64,000 nucleotides of DNA, from NCBI GenBank assembly GCA_027493525.1, contig JAOSKN010000002.1, positions 248,001 through 312,000 of the forward strand. The letters run 5' to 3'. The position numbers and the translations under genes were made by a program. The notes below the pieces were generated by a model that saw nothing but the letters and a program-made list of their open reading frames with translations, ran no database searches and was not told where the DNA came from. Positions 48,351 through 57,342 of this stretch are shown here, piece by piece. The DNA comes from Planctomycetota bacterium. Its GTDB lineage: Bacteria; Planctomycetota; SZUA-567; H5-PLA8. Position 1 is the stretch's first letter. Each line of letters starts with the position of its first letter.

Positions 48351-49441
48351 CCCCGCGAGAACGCTGGCTGGCGGTGCTGTGCGGCGAACGTCCGGACCGG
48401 GTGCCGACGGACTACTGGGCCACCGGCGAGGTGACCGAGCGTTTGCTGCGCGAACTGGAATGCGCGGACCAACGCGCGTTGTGGAAAAAGCTCGGCGTAG
48501 ACAAATCGGTTCACGTAGGCGCCGCGCTGCGCGACCCGCGTCCCCACCGCGCGCACAAGACCGTCTGGGGCGTCGAGAAGACGAGCATCGCTTATGGCGG
48601 CGGAATCGGCGTCTATCAGGAAACCGCATCGCATCCGCTCGCCAAGGCCGAGAGCGCCGAGGACGTGCTGGCCCACGAATGGCCGGACCCCGCGTGGTGG
48701 GATACGAGCGGAGTCCGTAAGGCCTGTGAATCCTGGCGGGACAATCCGCGCATCGGCGGCACATACGAACCGTTTCTTCTTTATTGCAGCCTGCGCGGGA
48801 TGGAACGGGCTTTCGAGGACTTGGTCGTCAATCCCGAAGTGGCCGAGACCGCGCTGCGGAAGATCTACGAGATTCACGAGGACATCATCCGCCGCACGCT
48901 CGAGGCGGCTGGCGACCTGATCGATTTCATCTACGTGGCCGAGGACCTGGGCAGTCAAGATTCGTTGCTAATGAGCCCCGCGTCCTTCCGGCGCTTCATC
49001 AAGCCCCGTATGGCAAAGATGATCCAGCTCGTTCACGGCTACGGCGTCAAAGCCTTCCACCACGACGACGGCGCGATCCGCGCGCTGTTGCCCGAACTGA
49101 TCGAGATCGGAATCGACGTGCTCAATCCGATCCAGTGGCGCTGCAAGGGCATGGAACGCGAAGGCCTGGCGCGCGACTTCGGCGACCGGGTCGCGTTCCA
49201 TGGCGCGGTGGACAACCAGGAGACGCTGCCCTTCGGCACGGAGGCCGACGTGGCGCGGGAGGTGGTCGAGAACATCGAACTGTTCGCGCCGCGCCGGGGG
49301 TACATCTGCGCGCCCTGCCACAACCTGCAGCCCAATACGCCCACGGCGAACATCCTCGCGTTGTACCGCACTGTCCACGAGTACGGCGCGCCCCCGGCGA
49401 AACGCACGGTTCGCCCCAGCCCCGCGGGGAGGGCCTCATGA
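48347..49441 (+). CDS. URO-D-family corrinoid methyltransferase paralogue 5
   Basis: 364 residues; an ATGA overlap joins it to paralogue 4. RERWLAVLCGERPDRVPTDY opens the protein. The metal loop is AFHHDDGAIRALLPELIEIG (HHDDG). The C-terminal loop is ICAPCHNLQPNTPTANIL, which contains two Cys around the expected ligand site and the PxNIL helix start usual for the family. FIYVAEDLGSQDSLLMSPAS in mid-protein is the family's substrate-site strand. It resembles the common bacterial URO-D-like group found in large methyl-metabolism clusters. Confidence 0.85.
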   Translation: MTPRERWLAVLCGERPDRVPTDYWATGEVTERLLRELECADQRALWKKLGVDKSVHVGAALRDPRPHRAHKTVWGVEKTSIAYGGGIGVYQETASHPLAKAESAEDVLAHEWPDPAWWDTSGVRKACESWRDNPRIGGTYEPFLLYCSLRGMERAFEDLVVNPEVAETALRKIYEIHEDIIRRTLEAAGDLIDFIYVAEDLGSQDSLLMSPASFRRFIKPRMAKMIQLVHGYGVKAFHHDDGAIRALLPELIEIGIDVLNPIQWRCKGMEREGLARDFGDRVAFHGAVDNQETLPFGTEADVAREVVENIELFAPRRGYICAPCHNLQPNTPTANILALYRTVHEYGAPPAKRTVRPSPAGRAS

Positions 49442-50487
49442 ACGGGCGCGAGCGCATCCTGGCGCTGCTGGAGGGGCGGCGTCCCGATCGGCTGCCGTTC
49501 ATGCCGATTACCATGATGTTTGCCGCCAAGCTGGCTGGCATTCCGTATCTGAAGTATGCGACCGATTTCCGCTGCCTGGTCGAGGGGCAACTGCGCCTGG
49601 CCGAGGTCTTCGATGTGGACTACGTCAACACGATGTCGGATCCGGCGGGCGAGGCGGCAGACTGCGGCGCGCCCGTCAAATTTTTTAGCGACCAGCCGCC
49701 CGCGCTCGACGAGACACGCGCGCTGCTTGCCGATAAGACCAAACTGAAGGGCCTGCGCGTGCCCGATCCGAGCACGGGTCCGCGCATGCACAACCGGCTC
49801 CAGGCGCTGGAATTGTACCGGCGCAAGGTGGGCCGGGATAAGCTGATCGAGGGCTGGATCGAGGGTCCCATCGCGCAGGCGGCCGATCTGCGCGGTATCA
49901 ACGCCGTGATGCTGGACTTCTACGACGATCCGGATTTCATCCGGGAACTCTTCGAATTCGTACTGGAACTCGAAATACGCTTCGCGAAGGCGCAGGTCGA
50001 GGCCGGCGCCGACATGATCGGGATCGGCGACGCGGCGGCTTCGCTCGTCGGGCCGCGCATTTACGAGGAGTTCGTTTGGCCCTGCGAGAAGCGTATGGTC
50101 GACGGACTCAAGGCGCTCGGCACGCGCGTGCGCCTGCACGTCTGCGGCGCCACGCGCCCGCTGCTCAAGCGCTTCGGCGAACTGGGCTGCGACGTCGTCG
50201 ACCTGGATTCGCAGGCGCCGCTGTCGGACGGCCGCCTTCATATGGGCGACGATCAGGTGCTCTTGGGTAACATCGATCCGGTTCGCGTGCTCTGCAACGG
50301 CGACCCAGACTCGATCTACGAGGCGGTGGCGGAATGCCACCAGGCCGCGGGTCCCCGGTTCATCGTGAGCGCCGGTTGCGAAGTGCCTCGCGACACGCCG
50401 CACGAGAACCTGCATGCCATGCGGCGCTACACGCGGGAGCATGCCGCTTCCCATGCACCGGCCACCGGTGGCCGGGCGGAAGCCTGA
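49438..50487 (+). CDS. MtaA/MtbA-type methylcobamide methyltransferase (canonical zinc site), paralogue 6
   Basis: 349 residues, starting in an ATGA overlap. This is the only copy with a full MtaA-style zinc site: H234 and C236 in LHVCGATRPLLKRF and C314 in SAGCEVPRDTPHEN. These positions and spacing are nearly those of Methanosarcina MtaA (H237, C239, C316). GADMIGIGDAAASLVGPRIY precedes the site as in MtaA/MtbA. In methanogens such enzymes move methyl groups from corrinoid to coenzyme M; a bacterium would use another thiol or run the chemistry on a methylthio substrate. After it the array has its only long gap. Confidence 0.88.
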   Translation: MNGRERILALLEGRRPDRLPFMPITMMFAAKLAGIPYLKYATDFRCLVEGQLRLAEVFDVDYVNTMSDPAGEAADCGAPVKFFSDQPPALDETRALLADKTKLKGLRVPDPSTGPRMHNRLQALELYRRKVGRDKLIEGWIEGPIAQAADLRGINAVMLDFYDDPDFIRELFEFVLELEIRFAKAQVEAGADMIGIGDAAASLVGPRIYEEFVWPCEKRMVDGLKALGTRVRLHVCGATRPLLKRFGELGCDVVDLDSQAPLSDGRLHMGDDQVLLGNIDPVRVLCNGDPDSIYEAVAECHQAAGPRFIVSAGCEVPRDTPHENLHAMRRYTREHAASHAPATGGRAEA

Positions 50488-50727
50488 GTTGAGGGCCAGT
50501 CTGTGAATTAATTGGAGCGAGATGCGCCGCGCCGGCTAAGCGGGACGAAGAAGGCGAGCAAGCCCTATCCGGAGGAGATAAGGCGCGCGAGCCTGATGAA
50601 GTCCGGCGCAGGTCGCCGCCAGCAGATCGTCCCAAGTAATTCATCGACTGGTCCTGAGCGCTCAGAACGAGCGCAACGACAACGGGTGCGCCGACAAGCA
50701 CGCGCCTTGAATGGAGCAGAAAGCGAA
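50488..50727. promoter_or_regulatory. The only long gap inside the methyltransferase array
   Basis: 240 bases with no supported gene, whereas neighbouring array genes overlap or sit within about 125 bases. It contains a perfect 12-base palindrome CTGAGCGCTCAG at 50654-50665. The AT content is not raised and no clear promoter hexamers are seen. It may hold an internal promoter or processing site that separates paralogues 1-6 from 7-11. Confidence 0.35.
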
Positions 50728-51816
50728 ATGGATTCGCGCGAACGGCTTTGGACCAGCTTGAGGGGCGGCATGCCCGATCGCGTGCCGGTCGGTCCCTTTG
50801 GTCTCGGGCGCCTCGACCCAGAGAGCCTTCTGGCTCAGGAACTCATCGAACGCGCCGACCCATTGATTTGTGTGGGTTCCGGCGGCTCGCCGTTTCTCGG
50901 CAAGAATATCCACGTGGAAGGCCTCGATATAGGAGACGAACGCCAGCATACGTATCATTTTCCGGGAGTCGCTTTGACACGGCGCACGCGGCGGAATCCG
51001 ATCACCTCCGCTTGCGTGGATTTTCCCTTTAAGAACTACGCGGACGTCGAGATGTATCTCAATGCTCCGTTCGAGCTGCCGGATCCCGATCCTAAAGAAT
51101 ACCGACGCTGGTGTGAACGGGTGGGAGAGCAGGCGCTCGTGCTGGTTGGCATACCCAACGCCGTATGCCTGCCCGCGGATTGGTTCTCGCCGGAGCGCTT
51201 CTGCATGGCTTGGGCGGAGCGGTCCGACTTGGTAACCGAGTTGGTCCGCGTGGCAGGCGAGCGCGTCAACGCCTACGCCGAGAAACTCTGCAAAGCAGGC
51301 GTGCGCGCCTTTCGGATCGTCGGCGGCGAGTACGCCAGCGTGCAATTGGGTCCCGGTGCCTTCCGCCGGCTATGCGTGCCGTTTGACCGTGAATTGATAC
51401 GGACCATGCACCGGCATGGGGCGCTCGCCTACTACCACAACCACGGCAAGGTGCGGAGGTATCTCGACGATTTCATTCAGATAGGCATGGATGCGCTGGA
51501 CCCGCTGGAAGCGCCGCCTTGGGGCGATATCGACGACCTGGGCGCCGCGCGCCGTGCCCTGGGAGGGCGAATCGGCGTGGTGGGAAACCTGGACGACATG
51601 GAGGTGCTGGAGTCGTTGGAACTGGACGAGATCGAAAACATCGCGCGCCAGCGGTTGTGGCAAGCCGGTCCTGGGGGGTTCGTGCTGGGCGGAACCGCAT
51701 CAGGAACCTACAGGGAACGCGGCGCGCGCGCGTTTCTGGCGATGTGCGATGTCGTGGACAAAGAAATGCCTCGATTACGCGAACTCCACGAATCGGGAAA
51801 AAGCCATGGCGAATAA
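50728..51816 (+). CDS. URO-D-family corrinoid methyltransferase paralogue 7
   Basis: 362 residues from the ATG at 50728; the frame is open further upstream but the family opening RERLWTSLRGGMPDRVPVGP fixes the start. The metal loop is LAYYHNHGKVRRYLDDFIQI (HNHG), and the next strand reads GMDALDPLEAPPWGDIDD. The C-terminal loop FVLGGTASGTYRERGARAF lacks His and Cys. The sequence around RIVGGEYASVQLGPGAFRRL marks the barrel interior. It resembles paralogue 1 more than the others (H-x-H-G, PLEAPPWGD versus PVEEPPMGD), so these two probably duplicated from a common copy. It overlaps paralogue 8 by 11 bases. Confidence 0.84.
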   Translation: MDSRERLWTSLRGGMPDRVPVGPFGLGRLDPESLLAQELIERADPLICVGSGGSPFLGKNIHVEGLDIGDERQHTYHFPGVALTRRTRRNPITSACVDFPFKNYADVEMYLNAPFELPDPDPKEYRRWCERVGEQALVLVGIPNAVCLPADWFSPERFCMAWAERSDLVTELVRVAGERVNAYAEKLCKAGVRAFRIVGGEYASVQLGPGAFRRLCVPFDRELIRTMHRHGALAYYHNHGKVRRYLDDFIQIGMDALDPLEAPPWGDIDDLGAARRALGGRIGVVGNLDDMEVLESLELDEIENIARQRLWQAGPGGFVLGGTASGTYRERGARAFLAMCDVVDKEMPRLRELHESGKSHGE

Positions 51817-52995
51817 GGCGAAAACGGTTTCTGCGCCCGCGGGTGCCATGTGCCCGGCCGAACGGATCGCGAATGCCTTTGCGGGGCGGCCGACCGACCG
51901 CGTGCCGGTGCATCATATCGGGTTCTCTTCCAGGGCGGCGTCCGTGATTCTCGGGCGCGAAGCCTTCGTAGGCGGTGGTATTCAATGGTACCGCGAGGCC
52001 TGCGCCCTTTTTGAGGGCCCCGAAGCGCACCAGGCATTCCTCGAACGTTCCTTTCGAGATGCATTGGATCTGGCCAGGGAAACCGGACAGGACTTGGTGC
52101 GACCTACTTACTGGCGGCAACACCACGGCAAACCGGATCGCCGTCTGGACGAACGCACCTTTCTTTACGGCGATCCTGACGGCGCTTACCGCGTCATGCG
52201 CTACGATCCGGAAACCGAATTGTATCAGGAAATCGACCGGCATCCTCGGCGCGAGATGCTTCTCGAAGATCTCGAACGAAAGGCCGAACGGGCCATGGCC
52301 GACGCCGCGGCGTTTGTGCCAACGGAAGGCGCATTTGCCGCTGAATTGCGGGCGCGCGACGAGCTAGGCGGTTCATACGCTATTCGGTGCAGTGCCGTAC
52401 ATTGCGCCATTCCCTACGACCCCTGTCTGTGGCTGGAAGCCACGATTGAACGGCCGGAATGGGTGGCCCGTTACTTGGACGCGCAGGCCATGCGCGCCGT
52501 CAAACTCGTGAAGATCGCCGGGCGGCTTGGACTTCCTTATCTGTTCGGGGGCGGGGACTGCGCCACCAACCAAGGTCCGATGTACGCCCCCGCGTCTTCA
52601 GCCGGCTTCTCGCGCCGCGCTTGCGGGCCATCTCCGAGGCTTGCCGCACGCACGGCTGCAAGCATCTGTTCGGCTCCGACGGCAACCTGTGGCCGCTGGC
52701 GGACGCATTGTTCGACGGTTGCGGCATGGACGGGTACTACGAGATCGACCGCGGGGCGGGGATGGATTTGCGCCAGCTGCGCGAGCGTTTCCCCCGTTTG
52801 ACGCTGATGGGCAACATCTCGTCTCGCACACTCCATTTGGGAACCGTGGAAGAGGTGGCCGCGGAAACGCGCAACGTCCTTGAGGAGGCCCGTGAGTTGG
52901 GCGGTGTCATCGTCGGCGTCTCGAACCAAGTGGTGCCGCAGTCGCCCCCGGAAAACCTTCTGGCCATGCTGGAAACGCTGCACGCGAATTGTTGA
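51806..52995 (+). CDS. URO-D-family corrinoid methyltransferase paralogue 8 (single-base frameshift)
   Basis: The first frame runs from the ATG at 51806 (ANAFAGRPTDRVPVHH, typical opening) to YLFGGGDCATNQGPMY. Family sequence then continues in another frame, RVFSRLLAPRLRAISEACRT and on to 52995. The break is the five-C run at 52587-52591; six C would restore PMYAPRVFSR. The metal loop is KHLFGSDGNLWPLADALFDG (G-S-D-G, with the usual His replaced by Phe/Gly) and the late loop GVSNQVVPQSPPENLLAML. The restored length is about 396 residues. Either an assembly error or the only broken copy of the array. Confidence 0.78.
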
Positions 52996-53116
52996 AAAGG
53001 CGGCGCCGTGCATGAACGCAGGTTGGATTCCCATGACCGCCACGCGCATGGATACGGGTAGGATGCGGAACGTCGCTGGTCGCATTCCCTTTCTTCCACG
53101 CCGCGGAGGAACGTCC

Positions 53117-54316
53117 ATGAACGCGCAGGATCACGAAAGGCACAACGAGGAAGTTCGAGAGGTCTGGAATGCCTACAGGGAACGCAAGCCGCTCCGTACG
53201 CCCTGCGTGATCGGAACCAATACACGGTTCTTCTTGCTGGGACGCGCGGCGCCTTTTCCCCACGTCGACTTCCGGACATACACTGAAGACCCGGACGTCA
53301 TGTTTGAAACCCAGGTGCGCTGCGACGAGTGGAAGCGCATGCACATTCTTCAGGACGCGCCCATGGGACTGCCCGGAGAGGAAACCGGGTGGACGGTCAA
53401 CGTGGATTTTCAGAATTTCTACGAGGCGGCTTGGTTCGGATGTCCGGTCGTATTTTTCGAGGGGCAGGTGCCGGCCGCCGAACCGCGTTGGCGCGACAAG
53501 GGGCTTAAGCACGAGATTCTGAATCGCGGCTTACCCGATCCCTTCGAAGGGTTGATGGGCAAGGCCAGGGAGTATTATGAGTTCTTCCTCGAAAAGTCCA
53601 GGAACTATGCCCACCGCGGATTGCCCGTTCGGCGCGTCCAGCCCAAAGGCTTGGGCACGGACGGCCCTCTGACCGTCGCCGTGAACCTTCGTGGCGCGAC
53701 CGAACTGTTCGAAGATTTCGTGGAGGATCCGGAATACGTCCGTGAACTGCTTGCCCTGGTCACCGATGCGATCGTCGCACGGATTCGAGCTTGGAGGCGC
53801 TACCTGGGCCAACCTGAGACGCAGGAGCGTTTCGGATTCGCTGACGACGCGGTGCAGATGCTTTCAAAGGACATGTACAAGGAGTTCATCCTGCCGTGCC
53901 ATAAGCGTTTGAGGGCTGGCCTGTGTTCGACCGAACGTGGTGGCAGCGTTCATATGTGCGGCAACGCGTCGAGACATTTTCCGGCCCTGCATCGGGAATT
54001 GGGCATCGATAGCTTCGACACCGGATTTCCCGTGAACTTCACGGGCCTCAGGCGGGAACTGGGGCCGGAAGTGGAAATCTACGGGGGGCCGCACGTCGAG
54101 TTGATGCGCTCGGGCACGCCTCGGCAGGTATTTGCCAGGGCGCGGGAAATCCTCGAGTCGGGCATTCTCGAAGGCGGGCGATTCGTGCTGCGCGAGGGCA
54201 ACAATCTTGCGCCCGATACGCCGTTGGAGAATATCTCCGCGCTTTACCAAGCCGCGAAGGAACATGGCCGCTACGACCGCGGGCAGGTGAAGAGCCCGGC
54301 TGCCGCTTGCGGCTGA
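53117..54316 (+). CDS. URO-D-family corrinoid methyltransferase paralogue 9 (HxCG type)
   Basis: 399 residues; the start at 53117 follows GCGGAGGAACGTCC. The opening differs from the other copies (NEEVREVWNAYRERKPLRTP, then NTRFFLLGR). The zinc pair H279 and C281 is in SVHMCGNASRHFPALHREL, and the third ligand position in the late loop REGNNLAPDTPLEN has Asn instead of Cys. GFADDAVQMLSKDMYKEFIL is a family strand-helix. With half of the MtaA site kept, it is intermediate between paralogue 6 and the HxDG copies. Confidence 0.84.
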   Translation: MNAQDHERHNEEVREVWNAYRERKPLRTPCVIGTNTRFFLLGRAAPFPHVDFRTYTEDPDVMFETQVRCDEWKRMHILQDAPMGLPGEETGWTVNVDFQNFYEAAWFGCPVVFFEGQVPAAEPRWRDKGLKHEILNRGLPDPFEGLMGKAREYYEFFLEKSRNYAHRGLPVRRVQPKGLGTDGPLTVAVNLRGATELFEDFVEDPEYVRELLALVTDAIVARIRAWRRYLGQPETQERFGFADDAVQMLSKDMYKEFILPCHKRLRAGLCSTERGGSVHMCGNASRHFPALHRELGIDSFDTGFPVNFTGLRRELGPEVEIYGGPHVELMRSGTPRQVFARAREILESGILEGGRFVLREGNNLAPDTPLENISALYQAAKEHGRYDRGQVKSPAAACG

Positions 54317-54355
54317 AGGAGCGGCCGGCCGCATTGGGAGTAGGAAGGAAACGGC

Positions 54356-55519
54356 ATGAATTCAAAAGAGCGAGTCGCTCGAACCCTACGGGGCGAAGAA
54401 ACGGACCGCGTGCCCATCGGTTTCTTCGCCATCGATTCCGACACCGTCGAAAAGATTCTCGGGCGGCCGACGTATCTGCGCGCCAAGGCCAAGGTCCAAG
54501 TGGCCTTTTGGGAAGGCAGGCGCGACGAGGTGGTTGAAAGCTGGAAGCGCGACACAATCGACCTGTACCGCAAGCTCGACTTCCTCGACATCGTGCCCGT
54601 GTGTTGCATGGCCTCCAGCGTGGCGCCTCCCAAAGGGTATCGCCCCGAAGCGCCTCGGCGCGTAGATGACGTGACTTGGGAGTTCAAGGACGGCCGTGTT
54701 TACAAGTACTCAGAACTCACGCAGGATCTCACGATGGTCCACGATCCGCGACAGTGGACTCGATCTTTTTCTGAAGAAGATTTTGACACGGAAAAGGCAA
54801 CCGAAAAACAACCGCCCCCCGACCCATCGATCTTCGAGGTCGTGGACGCGGTCATAGGGGAATTCGGAGAAGACCGGTACATCCTAGGTCCCGCCGGCGG
54901 AGAAGTCGGAATGGTGCTGCTGGGCGGGATGGAACGCGGCTTGATGGAGTTCGCGGAGCATCCGGATTGGGTCAGGCGCGCCACGGAATGCGCATTGCTG
55001 CGCGCCGAGAGCATGGACCCGCATTACGTGCGGCCTGGAACCGACGGCGTGCTGTGGGGGCAGGATTTTGCGCACCAGACTGGTCCCCTGCTATCGCCCC
55101 GAACCTTCCGCGAATTGTGCCTGCCGTCCATTCAGCGCCGCGTCCAGCGCATGCACGAAGACTTCGAGTTGTCCGTGTTCAAGCATGCTTGCGGAAACAA
55201 CTGGAAACTCCTGGGGATGTTTGTTGAGGCGGGCTACGACGCCTATCAATCCATTCAGATCTCCGCGGGCATGGAACTCGCGAAGGTAAAAGCTGCCGTT
55301 GGCGATCGCTTGGCCCTCTGGGCGGGGGCGCAGGTTGAAACGCTGGTGGGCGGCGCGCCGGAGGATATTCGCTGCGAAGTGGGCGAGGCTTTTCGGGCGC
55401 TTGCGCCGGGCGGGCGCTTCATCTTCTCCACAAGCCATTCGGTGGCTGTTGGAACGAAGTACGAAAACTTCATGGCCATGCTGGACCGTTACCTGGAGCT
55501 TTGCGAAATCGGCGCATGA
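54356..55519 (+). CDS. URO-D-family corrinoid methyltransferase paralogue 10 (HxCG type)
   Basis: 387 residues; ATG after GGAAGGAAACGGC. SKERVARTLRGEETDRVPIG opens the protein, and a long insert at 95-160 (KDGRVYKYSELTQDLTMVHD) is absent from shorter copies. The zinc pair H277 and C279 is in VFKHACGNNWKLLGMF. The strand QSIQISAGMELAKVKAAVGD follows, and the late loop FSTSHSVAVGTKYENFMAML offers His but no Cys. GTDGVLWGQDFAHQTGPLLS sits in the barrel mouth. Belongs with paralogue 9 to an HxCG subgroup. Confidence 0.85.
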   Translation: MNSKERVARTLRGEETDRVPIGFFAIDSDTVEKILGRPTYLRAKAKVQVAFWEGRRDEVVESWKRDTIDLYRKLDFLDIVPVCCMASSVAPPKGYRPEAPRRVDDVTWEFKDGRVYKYSELTQDLTMVHDPRQWTRSFSEEDFDTEKATEKQPPPDPSIFEVVDAVIGEFGEDRYILGPAGGEVGMVLLGGMERGLMEFAEHPDWVRRATECALLRAESMDPHYVRPGTDGVLWGQDFAHQTGPLLSPRTFRELCLPSIQRRVQRMHEDFELSVFKHACGNNWKLLGMFVEAGYDAYQSIQISAGMELAKVKAAVGDRLALWAGAQVETLVGGAPEDIRCEVGEAFRALAPGGRFIFSTSHSVAVGTKYENFMAMLDRYLELCEIGA

Positions 55520-55617
55520 GCACCTGGAGAAAGGGCATTCTCATGACAAAAGTAACGACGCCATCCACTGCAGCCGTTGAGTTGCAAGGTCCGCATGGCA
55601 TCCCCAGAAAGGGGACC

Positions 55618-56703
55618 ATGAATTCACGGGAACGCTGGCAGCGCTTCTGGAAAGGGCAGTCCGTCGATTTCCTTCCGGACTACGAGTTCGGCTGGTGGGA
55701 AGAGAACTTCGACGTCTGGCAGGAGCAGGGCCTGCCGTGCTGGGTGGATTCCATCGGTAAGGGTGAGCTCTACTTCGGCCTGGAACAGCGGCATTGTTTT
55801 CCCGCAAACGTTGGCTTACGGCCTGGGTTTCAGTCGCGCGTCGTCGAAGAGAAAGAGAAGACCCGGATCGTGGTCGATAGCGGCGGCGTGCTCTGCGAGA
55901 TCCCCAAGGACGGGCACTCCACCATACCGCACTATCTCAAGTTTCCCGTCGAAACTCGCGAGGACTGGGAGCACTTCAAGGTCCAACTCAATCCCGATGA
56001 CCCCTTTCGCCTCCCCGACCGGCTCGACGAGAAGGTCCGGCGTTTCAAGCGGCGCGACTACGCGCTGGGCGTCAACGTCGGGAGCCTCTTTGGCTGGGTG
56101 CGCAACTGGATGGGCTTCGAGAACGCCTGTATGGCGGTGAAAGACGAGCCCGAACTCGTGGAAGAGATGATGGAGCACATCACCGTCCTCGTGTGCAGCG
56201 TCATGGAAAAGGTGCTGCCGATGATGGAATTCGACTTCGCGCACTTTTGGGAGGACATGTGCTTCAACGAAGGGCCGATGATCTCGCCGCGGGACTTCAA
56301 GCGGATGATGGCGCCTCGCTATCGGCGCATCACGGACTTGCTGCACAAGCACGGTATCGACGTCATCCTGGTCGACTGCGACGGCGACATCAACCTGCTC
56401 ACTCCGCTCTGGCTGGAGGTGGGCGTGAACGTGATGTTCCCGCTGGAAGTGCACGCGGGGAGCGATCCGGTCGCGCTTCGCCAGCGCTTCGGCAAGAATC
56501 TCCTGCTGTGCGGCGGCGTGGACAAGATGCAATTGATCAAGGGGAAGCGCGCCATTGACGCGGAACTCGACCGCTTGGCGCCGCTCGTGGAAGAGGGCGG
56601 TTTCCTGCCCCATGTGGACCACCGTTGTCCTCCCGACGTGTCGCTTGAGAATTATGTCTATTACCTCAACGAAAAGCGCAGGCGATTTGGCATTCCGTCC
56701 TGA
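55618..56703 (+). CDS. URO-D-family corrinoid methyltransferase paralogue 11
   Basis: 361 residues from the ATG at 55618 (after GAAAGGGGACC); a second possible start at 55543 would add 25 residues and also has a ribosome-like site. SRERWQRFWKGQSVDFLPDY opens the protein. The metal loop is VILVDCDGDINLLTPLWLEV (D-C-D-G, no His). The strand MFPLEVHAGSDPVALRQRFG and the late loop PHVDHRCPPDVSLENYVYYL follow, the latter with His, Asp and Cys. FAHFWEDMCFNEGPMISPRD matches paralogue 2 in this region. Last of the array; the next gene follows after 46 bases. Confidence 0.85.
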   Translation: MNSRERWQRFWKGQSVDFLPDYEFGWWEENFDVWQEQGLPCWVDSIGKGELYFGLEQRHCFPANVGLRPGFQSRVVEEKEKTRIVVDSGGVLCEIPKDGHSTIPHYLKFPVETREDWEHFKVQLNPDDPFRLPDRLDEKVRRFKRRDYALGVNVGSLFGWVRNWMGFENACMAVKDEPELVEEMMEHITVLVCSVMEKVLPMMEFDFAHFWEDMCFNEGPMISPRDFKRMMAPRYRRITDLLHKHGIDVILVDCDGDINLLTPLWLEVGVNVMFPLEVHAGSDPVALRQRFGKNLLLCGGVDKMQLIKGKRAIDAELDRLAPLVEEGGFLPHVDHRCPPDVSLENYVYYLNEKRRRFGIPS

Positions 56704-56749
56704 AGAAGGTCAGTCCATTTCGGGCGTGCGTCGATCGAAAGGTGCCGTG

Positions 56750-57301
56750 ATGGAAGAGATGACTCGCGCGGAGATCGAAGCGTTGCTTCAGCATGAGCCG
56801 CTAGGGCGGTTGGCCATGGCCGCCGGCGACGGGACGCCGTACGTGATCCCCATGCCCTTTTGCTGGCTCGATGAGGCCCTGTATCTGCGCTTGCCGATGA
56901 AGGGCCGGAAAGGCCGAGTGCTCGCGGAAAACGACCGGGTTTGTTTTGAAGTGGACTGGTCTTTGCCAGACCTGAGCAATTACGCCTCGATTCTGGTCGA
57001 GGGCCGGTTGGTCTCCGTCCACGATCTTGCCGAAAAAAGATGCGTCCAGCTTGCCAATGAGCGCAAATACTGCGGGTTGCGAGGCGCTGCGCGCAAAGGC
57101 CATGGCCGAAAAACGCCGTTGGAGCAATTGCCGCTCTCCAAGATCGTCATCGCGAGCTTGAGCGGCCGCAAGAAGGAGAGCGTTGCCGGAGACGACTCCT
57201 TGCCTGGCTGTCCATATAGGGCTTGCTCCGTTTGCGATGCGGGTGGCCGAGTTCGGCAGGCGCAGGAGACCCTTCGAGCTGGGTTCCACTCGAGCGAGTG
57301 A
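56750..57301 (+). CDS. PNPOx-like flavin split-barrel protein with Cys-rich tail
   Basis: A 183-residue FMN-binding split-barrel protein (pyridoxamine-5'-phosphate oxidase-like, NimA-like subgroup). MTRAEIEALLQHEPLGRLAM opens the barrel, then TPYVIPMPFCWLDEALYLRL and RVLAENDRVCFEVDW, with the dimer strand SILVEGRLVSVHD. Family members bind FMN, F420 or heme and carry out two-electron reductions. An unusual tail, LPGCPYRACSVC, extends beyond the fold. It lies in the operon just after the methyltransferases. A flavin reductase supplying electrons to RACo or to the halogenase-like protein is possible but unproven. Confidence 0.82.
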   Translation: MEEMTRAEIEALLQHEPLGRLAMAAGDGTPYVIPMPFCWLDEALYLRLPMKGRKGRVLAENDRVCFEVDWSLPDLSNYASILVEGRLVSVHDLAEKRCVQLANERKYCGLRGAARKGHGRKTPLEQLPLSKIVIASLSGRKKESVAGDDSLPGCPYRACSVCDAGGRVRQAQETLRAGFHSSE

Positions 57302-57342
57302 AATCGGCGGGAAGCGGATGTTCGAAGCAGAGGAGAAAATGT

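Noticed and set aside
44033-56703. Reading the URO-D array as heme-pathway uroporphyrinogen decarboxylases (hemE)
   Set aside because: Eleven diverged copies, varied metal-ligand loops, and linkage to a corrinoid protein, RACo, MeTr, MetV-MetF and MttB all point to methyl transfer. None sits with other hem genes.
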